The position numbers and the translations under genes are program-made. 6,233 bases of DNA from NCBI GenBank assembly GCA_904398675.1, contig CAJFPI010000120.1, positions 1 through 6,233 of the forward strand, in the 5' to 3' direction. Of the stretch, positions 5,739-6,233 are shown piece after piece; positions within the stretch are counted from its first letter, which is position 1; the number at the start of each line of letters is the position of its first letter. The notes beneath the pieces are model-generated. The model was given only the letters and a program-made list of their open reading frames with translations. It did no database searches and was not told the origin of the DNA. This stretch comes from an uncultured Oscillospiraceae bacterium (GTDB taxonomy: Bacteria; Bacillota; Clostridia; Oscillospirales; Oscillospiraceae).

Positions 5739-5802
5739 GCCCCACGCCTTGCACAGCAAGGCTTTGCGGGGCGTTTGCCCCATTCGGGGCGGGCTCTGCC
5801 CC
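5739..5802. repeat. Cluster of alternating GCCCC/GGGGC inverted repeats
   Basis: The block reads GCCCC (5739-5743), GGGGC (5768-5772), GCCCC (5777-5781), GGGGC (5786-5790) and GCCCC (5798-5802). The first pair encloses a perfect GCCTTGC-ACA-GCAAGGC stem (5746-5762). Each later element can pair with either neighbour (loops GTTT, ATTC and GGGCTCT), so several competing hairpins are possible. It contains no gene. The design resembles small intergenic palindromic repeats, but only one copy is visible here. Confidence 0.6.
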
Positions 5803-5862
5803 CTCGAGTCCCCCCTGTGCCCCGCGGCTTTTACCACTTGAAGAGAGTTCCTTGGTATGCTG

Positions 5863-5902
5863 AAAAAGGTCCCTGTGCCGCCAGGCACAGGGACCTTTTT
5901 TT
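5863..5902. terminator. Strong bidirectional terminator between the LtaS-like gene and mreB
   Basis: The arms 5863-5879 and 5884-5900 are perfect 17-bp reverse complements (AAAAAGGTCCCTGTGCC on the left) with a 4-nt loop GCCA. Seven T residues (5896-5902) close the plus-strand copy, and the A-run at 5863-5867 gives five T on the minus strand. It abuts the mreB stop codon (5901-5903) and ends both convergent genes. The plus-strand transcript would carry a 3' untranslated region of about 270 nt. Confidence 0.93.
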
Positions 5903-6233
5903 AGTTCATCTGCTTGCGCCGGGAGAGGTTCATGGTGCCGTCCTGCATGGAACTGACCCAGTCCAGACTCTTGCCCGTGCCCTCGGCCACGCACTTGATG
6001 GCGTCGTCGGCCACCCGGGTGGCGATGCCGGTGCGGGACTCGATGAGGCGGTCAAAGCCCTCCACGAGGCTTCCGCCGCCGGTCATGACGATGCCGTTGG
6101 TGGAGATGTCCGCCACCAGCTCCGGGGGCGTCCGCTCCAGCACGGAGTGGATGGCCTCCAGGATCCGCTCCGTGGGCTCCTCAAAGGCCTCCAGCATCTC
6201 CGAGGAGGTGACGGTGATGGTCTTGGGCAGGCC
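5901..6233 (-). CDS. mreB: Rod shape-determining protein MreB/Mbl family, C-terminal part
   Basis: The last 110 residues of a bacterial actin homologue are visible; the N-terminal two thirds lie beyond the right edge. MreB forms membrane-associated filaments under the inner face of the cytoplasmic membrane and guides the elongasome that inserts lateral peptidoglycan. Diagnostic stretches are GLPKTITVTSSE at the start of the fragment, VLERTPPELVADI, the nucleotide-binding GIVMTGGGSLVEGFDRLI, and CVAEGTGKSLDWV. The C-terminal tail ends NLSRRKQMN. From this part alone MreB cannot be separated from its paralogues Mbl or MreBH. It is convergent with the LtaS-like gene and ends inside the strong terminator at 5863-5902. 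Stop TAA is at 5903-5901. Confidence 0.93.
   Translation of the reverse strand, partial: GLPKTITVTSSEMLEAFEEPTERILEAIHSVLERTPPELVADISTNGIVMTGGGSLVEGFDRLIESRTGIATRVADDAIKCVAEGTGKSLDWVSSMQDGTMNLSRRKQMN

Noticed and set aside
5565..5888. Minus-strand open frame of 107 codons across the end of the LtaS-like gene and the following spacer
   Set aside because: It runs through a terminator hairpin and the repeat block, has no ribosome binding site or recognisable domain, and is partly antisense to a real gene.
1846..5994. An uninterrupted minus-strand reading frame of 1382 codons lying antisense to the hydrogenase and LtaS-like genes
   Set aside because: Its codon first positions pair with the third positions of both sense genes (same frame modulo 3). 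Stops need a T there, meaning an A at the sense wobble base, which is rare in this GC3-rich DNA. The product is low-complexity (G, A, H, L, Q rich) with no family signature.

Overview
The window looks like chromosomal DNA from a strictly anaerobic, high-GC member of the Firmicutes (Bacillota), most plausibly a gut Oscillospiraceae of the Flavonifractor/Pseudoflavonifractor/Lawsonibacter kind. This is inferred from three things: very strong G/C preference at third codon positions, strong AGGAG-type ribosome binding sites, and a combination of a monomeric [FeFe]-hydrogenase, an LtaS-like envelope enzyme and MreB. There is no sign of a phage, insertion sequence, CRISPR array, tRNA or rRNA.

Layout. 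Positions 1-136 hold the 3' end of an unrecognised plus-strand gene. It is closed by a bidirectional terminator (135-173) that faces a minus-strand pair, rpe (810-1463) and recR (198-797). These two are 12 nt apart and clearly co-transcribed in the order rpe then recR. A 421-bp divergent intergenic region (1464-1884) separates rpe from a plus-strand group-B-like [FeFe]-hydrogenase gene (1885-3396). This region carries two back-to-back sigma-A promoters, a candidate operator, and a structured leader of about 275 nt in front of rpe. A GC-rich, hairpin-filled spacer (3397-3573) then leads to a plus-strand LtaS-like membrane phosphotransferase gene (3574-5631). The next spacer (5632-5900) contains a minus-strand terminator, a cluster of alternating GGGGC/GCCCC repeats and a very strong bidirectional terminator. 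Beyond it is the 3' end of minus-strand mreB, which runs off the right edge.

How the genes relate. rpe (pentose phosphate pathway) and recR (recombinational repair) form one transcription unit without an obvious functional link. The hydrogenase probably disposes of fermentative electrons as H2 through ferredoxin; its H-cluster maturases are not in the window. The LtaS-like enzyme and MreB are both envelope genes but are convergent and separately terminated. No wholly new system is evident. The parts most worth a second look are the hydrogenase active-site variants, the rpe leader with mutually exclusive hairpins, and the palindrome over the hydrogenase transcription start.
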